From Luteimonas deserti (lineage in GTDB: Bacteria; Pseudomonadota; Gammaproteobacteria; Xanthomonadales; Xanthomonadaceae), in NCBI RefSeq assembly GCF_013425765.1, contig NZ_JACCJZ010000013.1, positions 62,001-126,000 of the forward strand: DNA of 64,000 bases, given 5' to 3'. Under the pieces are notes generated by a model that was not told the origin of the DNA, did not search any database, and saw nothing but the letters and a program-made list of their open reading frames with translations. The stretch's first letter is position 1; each line of letters opens with the position of its first letter. Below are positions 36,014 to 46,448 of the stretch, in pieces. Both the position numbers and the translations under genes were made by a program.

Positions 36014-37426
36014 TCACACGCGGCCGTAGGTGTCCTCGAAGCGCACGATGTCGTCCTCGCCGAGATAGCTCCCCGACTGCACCTCGATCAGTTCCAGCGG
36101 CACCTTGCCGGGGTTGCGCAGCCGGTGGGTCACGCCGAGCGGAATGTAGGTGCTCTGGTTCTCGGCGAGCAGGAGCACGTCCTCGCCGCGTGTGACCTCG
36201 GCCGTGCCACTGACGACGATCCAGTGCTCGGCCCGGTGGTGGTGCATCTGCAGGCTCAGCGTCGCGCCCGGCTTGACGGTGATCCGTTTGACCTGGAACC
36301 GCGGGCCCTGGTCGATGGAATCGTAGGCGCCCCAGGGCCGATACACCTTGCGATGCCAGGCAGCCTGCGGCAGATCCCGTGCCTTGAGTGCAGCCACGAC
36401 GTCCTTGACCTGCTGGATACGGTCGCTGCGGCCAACGAGAATCGCATCGGGCGTTTCCACGACGATCGTGTCTTCCATGCCGATCATCGCGATCAGGCGC
36501 TCGCCGTAGGCGTAGGTGGCGCGGCAGTCGATCGCTACGACCTCGCCATGGTGCGCATTGCCGGCAGCATCCTGCGGCGAGACTTCGCGCAAGCTGGCCC
36601 ACGAACCGACATCGCTCCAGCCCGCGTCGAGCGGCATCACCACTGCGGCGTCGGTTTTCTCCATCACCGCATAGTCGATCGAATCCGACGGACTCGCAGC
36701 GAAGGCATCGGCGTCGAGACGGGTGAAGTCCACGTCCTTGCGCGCGGTCGACCAGGATGCGCGGACCGCCGCCAGGATGGCCGGTGCGTGACGCTCGAGT
36801 TCGGCGAGATAGACATCGGCCCGGAACAGGAACATGCCGCTGTTCCAGAAATGATCGCCGGATGCGACGTACGCCTGGGCGCGTAGAAGATCCGGCTTCT
36901 CGACGAAGGCGTCGACCGGCGCTGGACCCTCGTCATCGCCCATCGTCGCCTTGATGTAGCCGTAGCCGGTTTCCGGCCCTCGCGGCACCACACCGAAGGT
37001 CACCAGCTTTCCGGCCTCGGCCGCAGGCAGTGCGGCCCGCACCGCGGCGTGGAACGCCTCGGGCGTCTGCACCACGTGGTCGGACGGCAGCACCAGCAGC
37101 ACCGCGTGGGGCGTGTCGCGCAGCGCTTCGAGCGCGGCGGCGGCGATCGCCGGCGCGGTGTTGCGGCCGACTGGTTCGAGCACGATCGCCGCCGGCGTCG
37201 CACCGACCTGCTGCAGCTGCTCGGCAACGACGAAGCGGTGGGCCTCGTTGGCGACCACGATCGGCCCGGCATGTCCGGCCAGCGGCGCTGCACGCAACCA
37301 GGTCGCCTGCAGCATGGTGTCCGTACCGACCAGCGGCAGGAACTGCTTGGGATGCATCTCGCGTGAGAGTGGCCACAAGCGCGTACCGGAACCCCCCGAC
37401 AGCAGAACGGGAACGATGGTGGACAT
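36014..37426 (-). CDS. xanB: Mannose-1-phosphate guanylyltransferase / mannose-6-phosphate isomerase
   Basis: A 470-residue two-domain enzyme from the ATG at 37426. The N-terminal nucleotidyltransferase has SGGSGTRLWPLSR and LPSDHVV; the FVEKPDL motif is the phosphomannose site. The C-terminal cupin has HHHRAEHWIVVSGTAEV and IPLGVTHRLRNPG of type II phosphomannose isomerase. It makes GDP-mannose in the cytoplasm. It starts seven bases after the phosphomannomutase stop, giving a xanA-xanB operon as in Xanthomonas. Confidence 0.95.
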   Translation of the reverse strand: MSTIVPVLLSGGSGTRLWPLSREMHPKQFLPLVGTDTMLQATWLRAAPLAGHAGPIVVANEAHRFVVAEQLQQVGATPAAIVLEPVGRNTAPAIAAAALEALRDTPHAVLLVLPSDHVVQTPEAFHAAVRAALPAAEAGKLVTFGVVPRGPETGYGYIKATMGDDEGPAPVDAFVEKPDLLRAQAYVASGDHFWNSGMFLFRADVYLAELERHAPAILAAVRASWSTARKDVDFTRLDADAFAASPSDSIDYAVMEKTDAAVVMPLDAGWSDVGSWASLREVSPQDAAGNAHHGEVVAIDCRATYAYGERLIAMIGMEDTIVVETPDAILVGRSDRIQQVKDVVAALKARDLPQAAWHRKVYRPWGAYDSIDQGPRFQVKRITVKPGATLSLQMHHHRAEHWIVVSGTAEVTRGEDVLLLAENQSTYIPLGVTHRLRNPGKVPLELIEVQSGSYLGEDDIVRFEDTYGRV

Positions 37427-37433
37427 GGCGGCC

Positions 37434-38801
37434 TCAGGCCCCGCCGGACAACAGGTCGGACAGTTCACGGGTCCGCCTTTCGAGCAGCGCCAGGTCCGCG
37501 CGGGTTTCGATGTTCAGCCGAAGCAGGGGTTCGGTGTTGGAGCTGCGCAGATTGAAGCGCCAGTCGCCAAAGTCGGCGCTGATTCCGTCGGTTCGATCGA
37601 TGGCCGGCGAATGCGACGCGTAGTGCGCCATGACGCGATCGACCGCGGCTGCCGCATCGGCCACCCGGAAATTGATCTCGCCGCTGCAGGGAAATTTCGC
37701 GACCCGTTCGGCCACCAGATCGCCGAGCGAACGGCCGCTGGTCGAAACGAGTTCGGCGATCAGCAGCCACGGGATCATGCCCGAGTCGGCGTAGGCGAAC
37801 TCGCGGAAATAATGATGCGCACTCATTTCGCCGCCGTAGACCGCATCCTCTGCGCGCATCTTTTCCTTGATGAACGCGTGGCCGCTCTTGCACAGCACCG
37901 GCACGCCACCGGCGGCCTCGACCTGCTCCACCGTGTTCCAGACGAGGCGGGGGTCGTGCACGACCTTGCCCCCCGGCTGCTTGGCGAGAATTGCCTCGGC
38001 CAGCAGGCCGACGAGGTAATAGCCTTCGATGAAGGCCCCCGTTTCGTCGAAGAAAAAGCAGCGGTCGAAGTCCCCGTCCCAGGCGATGCCGAAATCCGCC
38101 CCGTGCGCGCGAACCGCATCGGCGGTGGCCTGCCGGTTCTCGGGCAGCAGCGGATTGGGAATGCCGTTCGGAAAGCTGCCGTCGGCTTCATGGAACACGC
38201 GGACGAACTCGAACGGCAGGTGGGCGGCCAGCAGATCGACGATCGTGCCGGCGCCGCCGTTCCCGGCATTCACCACGAGTTTGAGCGGACGCAGCGCGCT
38301 GCGGTCGATGTAGCCGAGCAGGTGCTCGATGTACGCGCTCTTGTCCGTGGCCGGAGTCTCGCGCCCGGGCCGGGCGGCAGGTGCCGGCAGATCGCCGGCC
38401 TCCACCGCGTCGGAGATCGCGAACAGGCCGGTGTCGGAACTGATCGGCCGGGCCTGCTCGCGCACCAGCTTCATCCCGTTGTAGTCCATCGGGTTGTGGC
38501 TCGCGGTCACCATGACGCCGCCCGCCGCGCCGAGATGGTCCACCTGGAAATAGACTTCCTCGGTACCGCCGACGCCGATGTCGATGACGTCGCGTCCTTG
38601 GCTGCGCAGGCCGTCGGCCAATGCGGCCTGCAGCTCCGGGCTGCTCAGGCGTACGTCACGGCCCAGGACGATCGCGCCCTCGGGCAGCTGCGCCGACAGC
38701 GCGATCCCGATGTCGCGGGCGAGCGCGGGATTGAGTTCGTCGGGCACGCGGCCGCGCAGGTCGTAGGCCTTGAAGGCAGGCAGGGGCATCGGAGCGTCCA
38801 T
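37434..38801 (-). CDS. xanA: Phosphomannomutase / phosphoglucomutase
   Basis: A 455-residue alpha-D-phosphohexomutase; an ATG four codons downstream is an equally possible start. The phosphoserine loop [13 protein letters not shown] is intact. [14 protein letters not shown] is the metal-binding loop, [10 protein letters not shown] the sugar-binding loop and the phosphate-binding loop lies near the C-terminus ([12 protein letters not shown]). It interconverts the 6- and 1-phosphates of mannose and glucose, feeding xanB and the UDP/dTDP-glucose branches. Confidence 0.95.
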   Translation of the reverse strand: MDAPMPLPAFKAYDLRGRVPDELNPALARDIGIALSAQLPEGAIVLGRDVRLSSPELQAALADGLRSQGRDVIDIGVGGTEEVYFQVDHLGAAGGVMVTASHNPMDYNGMKLVREQARPISSDTGLFAISDAVEAGDLPAPAARPGRETPATDKSAYIEHLLGYIDRSALRPLKLVVNAGNGGAGTIVDLLAAHLPFEFVRVFHEADGSFPNGIPNPLLPENRQATADAVRAHGADFGIAWDGDFDRCFFFDETGAFIEGYYLVGLLAEAILAKQPGGKVVHDPRLVWNTVEQVEAAGGVPVLCKSGHAFIKEKMRAEDAVYGGEMSAHHYFREFAYADSGMIPWLLIAELVSTSGRSLGDLVAERVAKFPCSGEINFRVADAAAAVDRVMAHYASHSPAIDRTDGISADFGDWRFNLRSSNTEPLLRLNIETRADLALLERRTRELSDLLSGGA

Positions 38802-38929
38802 GGCGGGGGGAATGGGCCGATTCTAGCGTCTCGCGTGTGCGGCCCCGTCGTTACCCACTGCACCAAGGTCCAAGGCCGGAACCTCCGGCAGCAGATAGAA
38901 TGGACGCCCGTTGCGCCATGAGGATCGAG

Positions 38930-39666
<737 letters not shown>

Positions 39667-39667
<1 letters not shown>

Positions 39668-40302
39668 TGGCCTGGACCCGCGATGACATGGCCGCGCGCG
39701 CGGCGCGCGAGCTGACTGACGGCGCCTACGTGAACCTCGGCATCGGCCTGCCGACGCTCGTGGCCAATCACATTCCCGACGGCATGGACGTCTGGCTGCA
39801 GAGCGAGAACGGCCTGCTCGGGATCGGCCCGTTTCCGGTGGATGCCGAGGTCGACGCCGACCTGATCAATGCCGGCAAGCAGACCGTCACCGCGCGCAAG
39901 GGCGCGAGCTACTTCGGCAGCCACGATTCGTTCGCGATGATCCGCGGCGGGCACATCGACCTGGCGATCCTGGGCGCGATGCAGGTGACCGGCCGCGGCG
40001 ACCTCGCCAACTGGATGGTGCCCGGCAAGATGGTCAAGGGCATGGGCGGCGCGATGGACCTGGTGGCCGGCGTCAAGCGCGTGGTCGTGCTGATGGAGCA
40101 TGTGGCGAAGGACGGCAGCCACAAGATCCTGCCTGAATGCACGCTGCCGCTGACCGGCGTGGGCGTGGTCGACCGGATCATCACAGACCTCGCAGTGTTC
40201 GATGTCACGGCCGAGGGGCTGGTCCTGGTGGAGACCGCGGACGGGGTGGACCCCGAAGACCTCAGGAGCAAGACCGGCGTGGACTTCGCACCCGCGCGCT
40301 GA
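39667..40302 (+). CDS. scoB: 3-oxoacid CoA-transferase subunit B
   Basis: A 211-residue protein. [20 protein letters not shown] is followed by the [12 protein letters not shown] motif with the catalytic glutamate. [20 protein letters not shown] marks the C-terminal part. It forms the active enzyme with ScoA. It ends five bases before the convergent RgpF-HAD gene, with no room for a separate terminator. Confidence 0.95.
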
Positions 40303-40307
40303 AGGCG

Positions 40308-43139
40308 TCAGACCGGGCGGGCCGGTCCGGCGGCTGCGGGGACCCGGCCGCGGCCACTGAAGGCGTCGTCCACGCCGATGCCGGCCAGCCACGGTGCGCT
40401 CCAGCGTCCCCGGCCCACGCATTCCAGCGGGATCTGCGCGGCCCGCGCATCGAAGGCCAGTTCGGCGGCCAGCGGGCCGGCCGCGCTCAGCGCGTCATCG
40501 ATGAACGCCAGCGCCGCGGTGTGCACCGTCTCGATGACGCTCCACTGCGCCGCATCGGGACCCTGGGCGGCGTAGACCGGACGGTGCATGCCGCCCTGTG
40601 TATCGAAACCGGCGAACTGTGCATGCGGCGCGGTCAGGACCGATTCGAGCAGAAGATCGTGCGCAAGGATGGCGGATGGCCCGGTATCGGTCCGCGCGTC
40701 GTGATAACGCGCCTGGGCCCGGCCTGTGCCCGACAGCCGCTCCTGCGCGCGGTGATCCAGGGCGAAATAGGCGCCGTCCACCGAGCGGTCCAGGAGCCGC
40801 GACAGGTTCCGCTGGATCGTGCCGGCGTAACCTAGGTCCACCACCAGAGCGCGGTGCTCGCCCACCGTGTCGTTCCAGTATGCCTGGTAGGCATCGCGTG
40901 CAGACCGCGCCAGCGCGAGCAGGGCGTCGGTGGCAGGTGCCAGGCGTGCAGCCACCGTGTCCCGCATTTCGGGCAGGAAGATCGCCTGATCCATGCCCTC
41001 GGATCCGATGATCGCCGCGACTGCCGATGCAGCGGCAGCGCCCAGCCTCGCTGAGACCAGCTCGGCCAGCGAGCCGTTGAAGCTGCCATCCAGCGCGGTC
41101 CGCATGTCCTCGGCATTCCGCAGCGCGGCGAGACCGGTCGCCTGTCGTGAGGCCAGCAGGTAGTGCCCGAGCACGTCGGACCAAGCAGGGTGGGCTGCGC
41201 GCAGGCGCTCGAACGCCTGCGCCAGCAGATAGCCTTCCCGGCTCAGGAAGAGCAGCCGGTCGACCCCCTGCTCCCGCGCCTCGCGCGCGAGCCAGGTCAG
41301 AAAATCCAGAACAAGCGGGCCGAGAACCACATAGCCAAAGGTCTTGGGCGTGATCTGCAGTGGTCCGAGGAATACGTCGGGAGTGGCGTCCGCGAGCGCA
41401 CTGAAATGGTTGGCGACCAGGCCCAGCGCCAGTTGATCGGGCCATGCCGCACCGATTCCGGCGCGCAACGGCCGCAAGGCCGGCACGACATCGAGCAATG
41501 CAGCGGCGCGCAGGACGTGCACAGGGGTGATCATCCCCTGCCAGTGCGGTTGCTGCACATCCGCATGCTCGTTGTCGCCAATGTGCAGGCACGCTGACAA
41601 TGGAACGTGCTCATTTTCTGCGAGCACGGGCCACGCATCGCCTGCATCCTTGCGCGCGCCGGTCTCGCAGGACACGTACCAGTCCGACATGTGTTCGACA
41701 ACGAGCCCCGGGAGCACGTTGCGCAAGGTATCTGCGGGCAGATACATGTCTGAGAGTGCCACCATGCGCCTGCCCCGCCGCGGGATGGCTGCGAGTGCCT
41801 CCAGCAGGCCATGCCTCGGCCGGAGGAGCCGACGTTCCGTCTCGATTTCGATTTCACGCAGTCTGTCAGGCTGGATGTCAGGAACCAGCTGCGCCATCTC
41901 GGCGTATATCTCATCGAGCTTCGGATCGCGTTGCAGATGCACGCGTGCTCGCGACTCGGCTCTGGCACGCAGGTCGACAAAGTCCGCGAGTCCCAGCGAC
42001 AGCTCGACAACACGCGCCAGATAGCGGCGCGCGCCTTCGGGTGTGAGAAACGGCCGCTGGACCAGGGTGTCGAACACATCGACCGAGATCAGTCGCGCGT
42101 CGACGGCCGTCGCGGCGATGCGCTCGATCAGCGGTTCGAGAAAATACGTCTGCCAGTTGCGCTCGCCCTCGAGCGACAGTGCCGGCGTGTGGTCCCGAGG
42201 CAGAACCGCCGACAGGTAGCCTGCGGCGCGGACAACCCCGACGAACAGGCGTTCGATCGCGTGCTGCAACGTACCGTCGAGCTGCCCCGACTCCTCGGGA
42301 AATGCCTCGAGCGGAAGGCGCAATGCGAACAACGGCTGGAGTGCGGCGCTGCGTGCCCAGAACATCGACCCTGCCGGCATGTCGATGTAACCATGCGGGT
42401 CGATCGCGACACCAAGCTGCTGCGAGATCGTCGCTGCCGCAGTGACATTGCTCAACCAGGTATGTCCCCAGAGCGGGATGCTTTCGTGGCTCTCGGGATA
42501 GACAAGACCAAGCTTGGGTTCCGCCGCGAACATACCGAGATGCCAGGCGATGCGCTCGCGGCTTCCGAGTAGCGCATCGAGCAGGTAGGTCCTCCACTGA
42601 TCCTGTGTCCGCCCGGTATACAGCGACTTCTTGCTGTGCAGATGGCCGATGATATCCAGCCCCAGAATCTGCTCGCGGAAGGTCACGAGCAGCGGCGCGA
42701 TGTCGCGTCCGCGATTGGGCACCTGCACGATTTCGAGCCGGGTGACGCCGTCGATCTGCGCGAATGCCGCATGCACTGCCTGTTCGGCATCGGCGTCCGT
42801 CACGGACACCAGCAAAACGAACGGCACAGGCATGCGCGACAGAGCCGCCGCGAACTCGTCGGCCAGGTCGGGGTAGAACATATGCACCATGATCCCGACG
42901 CGGAAGGTGTCCGCAGCGACAGGCAACGGAGCCGGAAACACGTGATCCGTTTCAGGCCGCACGGGCGGGGGAGGCACCCGTCCTGCGGCGTGGATGCGGG
43001 CGATCACCCCGCGCGGGCCGAGTGCCCTCAACATCCGCCATGCCCGTGTGGCGACAGCCGCAAAGCCGCGCACACCTCCGCCCCGCACCTCGATGCTGCG
43101 GCGTACCGCACGCAGCAGGCCATGGACGCGGGTGCTCAT
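40308..43139 (-). CDS. RgpF-domain / HAD-like fusion protein of surface polysaccharide synthesis
   Basis: About 943 residues from the ATG at 43139; the frame continues upstream into noise. Residues about 75-320 match the rhamnan-synthesis F domain: VHMFYPDLADEFAAAL, VPNRGRDIAPLLV and HLHSKKSLYTGR are typical. A HAD-like domain starts near 350 (ISVDVFDTLVQRPF) and continues to MVALSDMYLPADTL and HIGDNEHADVQ. The third region contains LLFLSREGYLLAQAFERL near residue 629, a motif shared with large predicted HAD proteins of polysaccharide clusters. RgpF-type proteins modify or extend rhamnose glycans, which fits the nearby rml genes. The enzyme activity is not known. No membrane segment is obvious. 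Confidence 0.85.
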   Translation of the reverse strand: MSTRVHGLLRAVRRSIEVRGGGVRGFAAVATRAWRMLRALGPRGVIARIHAAGRVPPPPVRPETDHVFPAPLPVAADTFRVGIMVHMFYPDLADEFAAALSRMPVPFVLLVSVTDADAEQAVHAAFAQIDGVTRLEIVQVPNRGRDIAPLLVTFREQILGLDIIGHLHSKKSLYTGRTQDQWRTYLLDALLGSRERIAWHLGMFAAEPKLGLVYPESHESIPLWGHTWLSNVTAAATISQQLGVAIDPHGYIDMPAGSMFWARSAALQPLFALRLPLEAFPEESGQLDGTLQHAIERLFVGVVRAAGYLSAVLPRDHTPALSLEGERNWQTYFLEPLIERIAATAVDARLISVDVFDTLVQRPFLTPEGARRYLARVVELSLGLADFVDLRARAESRARVHLQRDPKLDEIYAEMAQLVPDIQPDRLREIEIETERRLLRPRHGLLEALAAIPRRGRRMVALSDMYLPADTLRNVLPGLVVEHMSDWYVSCETGARKDAGDAWPVLAENEHVPLSACLHIGDNEHADVQQPHWQGMITPVHVLRAAALLDVVPALRPLRAGIGAAWPDQLALGLVANHFSALADATPDVFLGPLQITPKTFGYVVLGPLVLDFLTWLAREAREQGVDRLLFLSREGYLLAQAFERLRAAHPAWSDVLGHYLLASRQATGLAALRNAEDMRTALDGSFNGSLAELVSARLGAAAASAVAAIIGSEGMDQAIFLPEMRDTVAARLAPATDALLALARSARDAYQAYWNDTVGEHRALVVDLGYAGTIQRNLSRLLDRSVDGAYFALDHRAQERLSGTGRAQARYHDARTDTGPSAILAHDLLLESVLTAPHAQFAGFDTQGGMHRPVYAAQGPDAAQWSVIETVHTAALAFIDDALSAAGPLAAELAFDARAAQIPLECVGRGRWSAPWLAGIGVDDAFSGRGRVPAAAGPARPV

Positions 43140-43261
43140 GGCGACGATGTCAGGGTGGTGCGTTGCGCACGGGCAGCAGAAAGGCGATCGATCATCCCGG
43201 CGATTGTCGCGGGTCGGGCCCGGACGTCGCAAACACCCGGTCGCTGCGACACTCTTGGGCG

Positions 43262-43906
43262 ATGCGAACCCGTCATGCCCGCGACGACGAGCCACCGGAC
43301 AGTGTGGAACATCACCGCGGCTGGTTGCCCATGGATGAGGCGAACCGGCTGTACGCGGTGCTGGAGCAGACCCTGCCATGGACCCGCCACCGCCTGCGCA
43401 TCTTCGGGCGTGAGATCGAAGCGCCGCGTCTGAGCTGCTGGATCGGTGATCCGGGCGCGAGTTACGGGTATTCGGGCGCACGGTTCGAGCCGGTGCCATG
43501 GCCGGCGATCCTGGGACCGGTGCGGGATGCGGTCGTTGCGAGCACGGGCGCGCATTTCAACAGCGTGCTCGCGAATCTCTACCGCGACGGGGACGACGCG
43601 ATGGGCTGGCACAGCGACGACGAGCCCGAGCTGGGGCCGCGCCCGGTCATCGCATCGCTCAGCCTGGGGGCCACGCGGCGCTTCGTGATGAAGACGCGCC
43701 AGCCCGGGCCGGATGCGCGATGCCACGCGTTCACGCTCGACCATGGGAGCCTGCTGGTGATGCGCGGCGACACCCAGGCCCGCTACCGGCACGCGCTGCC
43801 GCGCACCGCCCGCGCAGTGGGACCGCGGATCAATCTGACGTTCCGTCTGGTGGGTGTTTCCGCATGCGTCGAACCGGCGGAGCGAAGGCGCGGACCGCGC
43901 GCCTGA
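43262..43906 (+). CDS. alkB: AlkB-like 2-oxoglutarate/Fe(II) dioxygenase
   Basis: A 214-residue protein from the ATG at 43262. The iron-binding HxD motif is in MGWHSDDEPELG (about residues 116-118), the distal His is in RYRHALPRT and the 2-oxoglutarate-binding RxNxTFR motif is at about 189-195 (RINLTFR). SCWIGDPGASYGYSG is typical of bacterial AlkB homologues of the ALKBH2/3 type. It should repair alkylated bases by oxidative demethylation. It stands alone, divergent from the RgpF-HAD gene. Confidence 0.9.
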   Translation: MRTRHARDDEPPDSVEHHRGWLPMDEANRLYAVLEQTLPWTRHRLRIFGREIEAPRLSCWIGDPGASYGYSGARFEPVPWPAILGPVRDAVVASTGAHFNSVLANLYRDGDDAMGWHSDDEPELGPRPVIASLSLGATRRFVMKTRQPGPDARCHAFTLDHGSLLVMRGDTQARYRHALPRTARAVGPRINLTFRLVGVSACVEPAERRRGPRA

Positions 43907-43974
43907 GGCCTCGCGCGACGCCCGGGTCGGACCCCGTATCGGCCGAGCCGGACGATACCCGGCAGCAGCCGGGT

Positions 43975-44652
43975 TCAGCGCGTCGCGGCGGGGCGGCGCT
44001 GGTGCGTCGCCTCGTGCCGGTTGCCGACCTCGAGAATCCAGCCGGTCATCTCGCCGCCCACGGACTGCAACGCCGCGCCGAACGCCTCGACGACCTGTGC
44101 GACCTCGGTGCTGGACGCGGGCTGCGCGACGAGGAAGGTCCGCGACTCCACGACCGTCTGGTCGATGTTGTGGATCAGCTTGGCGTTGACCTCGATCGTC
44201 GCTGCCGGCAGGGCATTGCCCGCGTAGTCGGCCTCGAACCGGCGCAGGTCCAGCACGAGCTTGTAATCGGCGGTGATCCCGGCGCCCTGGCGTGCGACGG
44301 CGTTCATCCTTCCGGAATCCTCGAGCGTGCGCAGCACGGCGTCCTGCAGCATGTCGGTGGGGGTCTTGGCCCAGCTGGCGCCGCGGTAGACCTGGAGCTC
44401 GCTGGGCGTCGGGCGGACCGCGATGCGGAAGCTGTCGATCATGCGCGCGGCGGTCGGTGGACTCAGCGAGAGCTGCCACTCCGCGCGCGGCCAGGCCGGA
44501 TCGGGCTGCACGCGCGGGTCGGGCGCATAGATGGTGGCGCGCTCGCGGTCGCCGCCGCCGCCGAGCAGCGACGAACAGCCACCGGCGATCACGATCAGCA
44601 GCGCGGCGCCGGCCAGGGACAGCGTGCGCAGCATCGCGGGAGAGGTGCTCAT
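43975..44652 (-). CDS. ABC-type transport auxiliary lipoprotein (PqiC-like)
   Basis: A 225-residue lipoprotein with lipobox IAGGC near residues 22-26. The mature part has the ABC_trans_aux (DUF330) features: YRGASWAKTPTDMLQDAVLRTL and a later DLRRFEADY and VSAKLI-like NAKLIHNID segment. These outer-membrane lipoproteins work with MCE-type lipid transporters. The start overlaps the MCE gene by four bases. Fourth gene of the Mla-like operon. Confidence 0.88.
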   Translation of the reverse strand: MSTSPAMLRTLSLAGAALLIVIAGGCSSLLGGGGDRERATIYAPDPRVQPDPAWPRAEWQLSLSPPTAARMIDSFRIAVRPTPSELQVYRGASWAKTPTDMLQDAVLRTLEDSGRMNAVARQGAGITADYKLVLDLRRFEADYAGNALPAATIEVNAKLIHNIDQTVVESRTFLVAQPASSTEVAQVVEAFGAALQSVGGEMTGWILEVGNRHEATHQRRPAATR

Positions 44653-45575
44653 TCGGGTTCGAATTCCTTCGGCGCATCGCGACCGAGCAGATAGCGGGCG
44701 GGGTTGGCATCGAGACGGTCGCTGATGCGGCGCAGATCGCGGACCAGCGAACGCAGCTCACCGAGAGTCGGACCCAGTTGCGACAGGCCATCGTTGGCGA
44801 AGCTGCTGATCGCCGCACGGTTCTCGTTGAGGATGGTGTCGGCCCCGCCGGCGGCCGAGTCCATCCGGGCGAGCGTGCTTTCCAGCTGCGCCACCAGGCC
44901 CGGGAGCTTCTGCACCAGCTCGCGATCGAAGCTGGTCATCGCCCGGTTGGTCGTGGTCAGGGTCTGCTCGAGCTGTTCGCTGGAACGGCGGACATTGACG
45001 ATGATCGCTGCGAGATCCTCGCGCTGGCCGGCGACCGAACCGGTCATGCCCTCGATGTTCTCGAGCGTATTGGCGATGCGTGCCACGTTCTCCTCGCTGA
45101 GCACCTTGTCCAGGCGTTCGACGAGGCGGTTCGCGGTGTCGGAGATGTTCTGCAGCGCCGAGGCCTCGGTCTGGATGACCGGCACCTCGTCGCGTTCGCC
45201 GGGCAGCAGCGGCTGCGCCTCGGGCGACCCACCGGTGAGCTGGATGATCGGCGAACCGGTCAGGCTGGTCATCGACATGCGCGCACGGGTGTCGGTCTTG
45301 ACCGGGGCGTTGGCCTGCAGGCGCAGACGGGCGATCACCTGGCGCGGGTCCTCGGGCGCGAGCTGCAGGCTGTCGACCGTGCCCACGGCGATGCCGTTGT
45401 ACTGGACGCTGCTGCCCTCGCTGAGCCCGGTCACCGGCTCGCGGAAGATCACGTCGTACTCGTTCCAGCTGCGGTCGGAGGAATACTTCGCCGCCCACAG
45501 TGCGAAACCCAGCAATGCGAGCGAGGCGACCAGCGTGAACGCGCCAATCAGGATGTAGTTGGCTTTGGTTTCCAT
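44649..45575 (-). CDS. MCE/MlaD-family lipid-transport substrate-binding protein
   Basis: A 308-residue protein with one N-terminal membrane segment (METKANYILIGAFTLVASLA), then an MCE domain (about 40-120; VTGLSEGSSVQYNGIAVGTV is diagnostic) and a long helical C-terminal region with coiled-coil character (about 140-290). It should form a hexameric ring in the periplasm that passes phospholipids between membranes. Helical tails of this kind form tunnels or needles in other MCE proteins. Three bases separate it from the ATPase gene. Confidence 0.92.
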   Translation of the reverse strand: METKANYILIGAFTLVASLALLGFALWAAKYSSDRSWNEYDVIFREPVTGLSEGSSVQYNGIAVGTVDSLQLAPEDPRQVIARLRLQANAPVKTDTRARMSMTSLTGSPIIQLTGGSPEAQPLLPGERDEVPVIQTEASALQNISDTANRLVERLDKVLSEENVARIANTLENIEGMTGSVAGQREDLAAIIVNVRRSSEQLEQTLTTTNRAMTSFDRELVQKLPGLVAQLESTLARMDSAAGGADTILNENRAAISSFANDGLSQLGPTLGELRSLVRDLRRISDRLDANPARYLLGRDAPKEFEPE

Positions 45576-45578
45576 GAC

Positions 45579-46448
45579 TCAGTCGGCTCCGGGGGCGTCG
45601 GCCTTGGCATCGCGCGCGGCACGACCCCGCGGGCCGTGGAAATAGTCCTGGATCCAGGGATGGTCGATCCGTTCGATCTCGGCCACCGGCGCCACCGCGA
45701 CCAGCTTCTTGTCGGCGAGCACCGCGATGCGGTCACAGATAGCGTACAGGGTGTCGAGATCGTGTGTGATCAGGAACACGGTCAGGCCGAGCGCTTCCTG
45801 CAGCGTGCGGATGAGCCGGTCGAACGCCGCCGCGCCGATCGGATCCAGGCCGGCGGTGGGTTCGTCCAGGAACAGCAGCGGCGGATCCAGCGCGAGCGCG
45901 CGCGCGAGTCCCGCGCGCTTGCGCATGCCGCCGGACAGCTGCGACGGCAACTTGTCGAGTGCGTCGGCCGGCAGGCCCGCCAGTTTCACCTTGAGCAGCG
46001 CGAGTTCGTAGCGCAACGAATCGCGCAGCCCGGGATGATGCTCCTTGAGCGGCACCTCGACGTTCTCGCCCACGGTCAGCGACGAGAACAGGGCGCCGTC
46101 CTGGAACAGGACACCGGTGTTGCGCTCGATGTGCCGGCGGTCCTCGGGGTCGCCGGACAGCGCGTCCACGCCGAGCACGTCGATGCTGCCGCCCTGCGGC
46201 GCGCGCAGGCCGAGGATGGCCCGCATCAGCACCGACTTGCCGGAACCCGAGCCGCCGACGACGCCGATGATCTCGCCGCGCCGCACGTCGAGGTCCACCC
46301 CGTCGTGGACGGTCTGCTCGCCGAAGCGCGTGACCAGGCCGCGCACGCGGATCGCGACGTCGTCATGCGTCGCGTCGGGGCCGGGCGCCGTCGGGTCGAC
46401 GGCCCGGTCTTCGGGATGCGGTGTCGCGTCTCGGGCCACCGTCACCAT
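45579..46448 (-). CDS. MlaF-like ABC transporter ATPase
   Basis: A 289-residue protein with an extra N-terminal tail of about 28 residues (acidic/proline-rich). Walker A GGSGSGKSVL, signature LSGGMRKR and Walker B LLFLDEPTAGLDP are intact. GVLFQDGALFSSLTVGENVEVPL is characteristic of MlaF-type ATPases. It powers the MlaE-like permease. The ATG overlaps the permease stop region by seven bases. Confidence 0.93.
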   Translation of the reverse strand: MVTVARDATPHPEDRAVDPTAPGPDATHDDVAIRVRGLVTRFGEQTVHDGVDLDVRRGEIIGVVGGSGSGKSVLMRAILGLRAPQGGSIDVLGVDALSGDPEDRRHIERNTGVLFQDGALFSSLTVGENVEVPLKEHHPGLRDSLRYELALLKVKLAGLPADALDKLPSQLSGGMRKRAGLARALALDPPLLFLDEPTAGLDPIGAAAFDRLIRTLQEALGLTVFLITHDLDTLYAICDRIAVLADKKLVAVAPVAEIERIDHPWIQDYFHGPRGRAARDAKADAPGAD

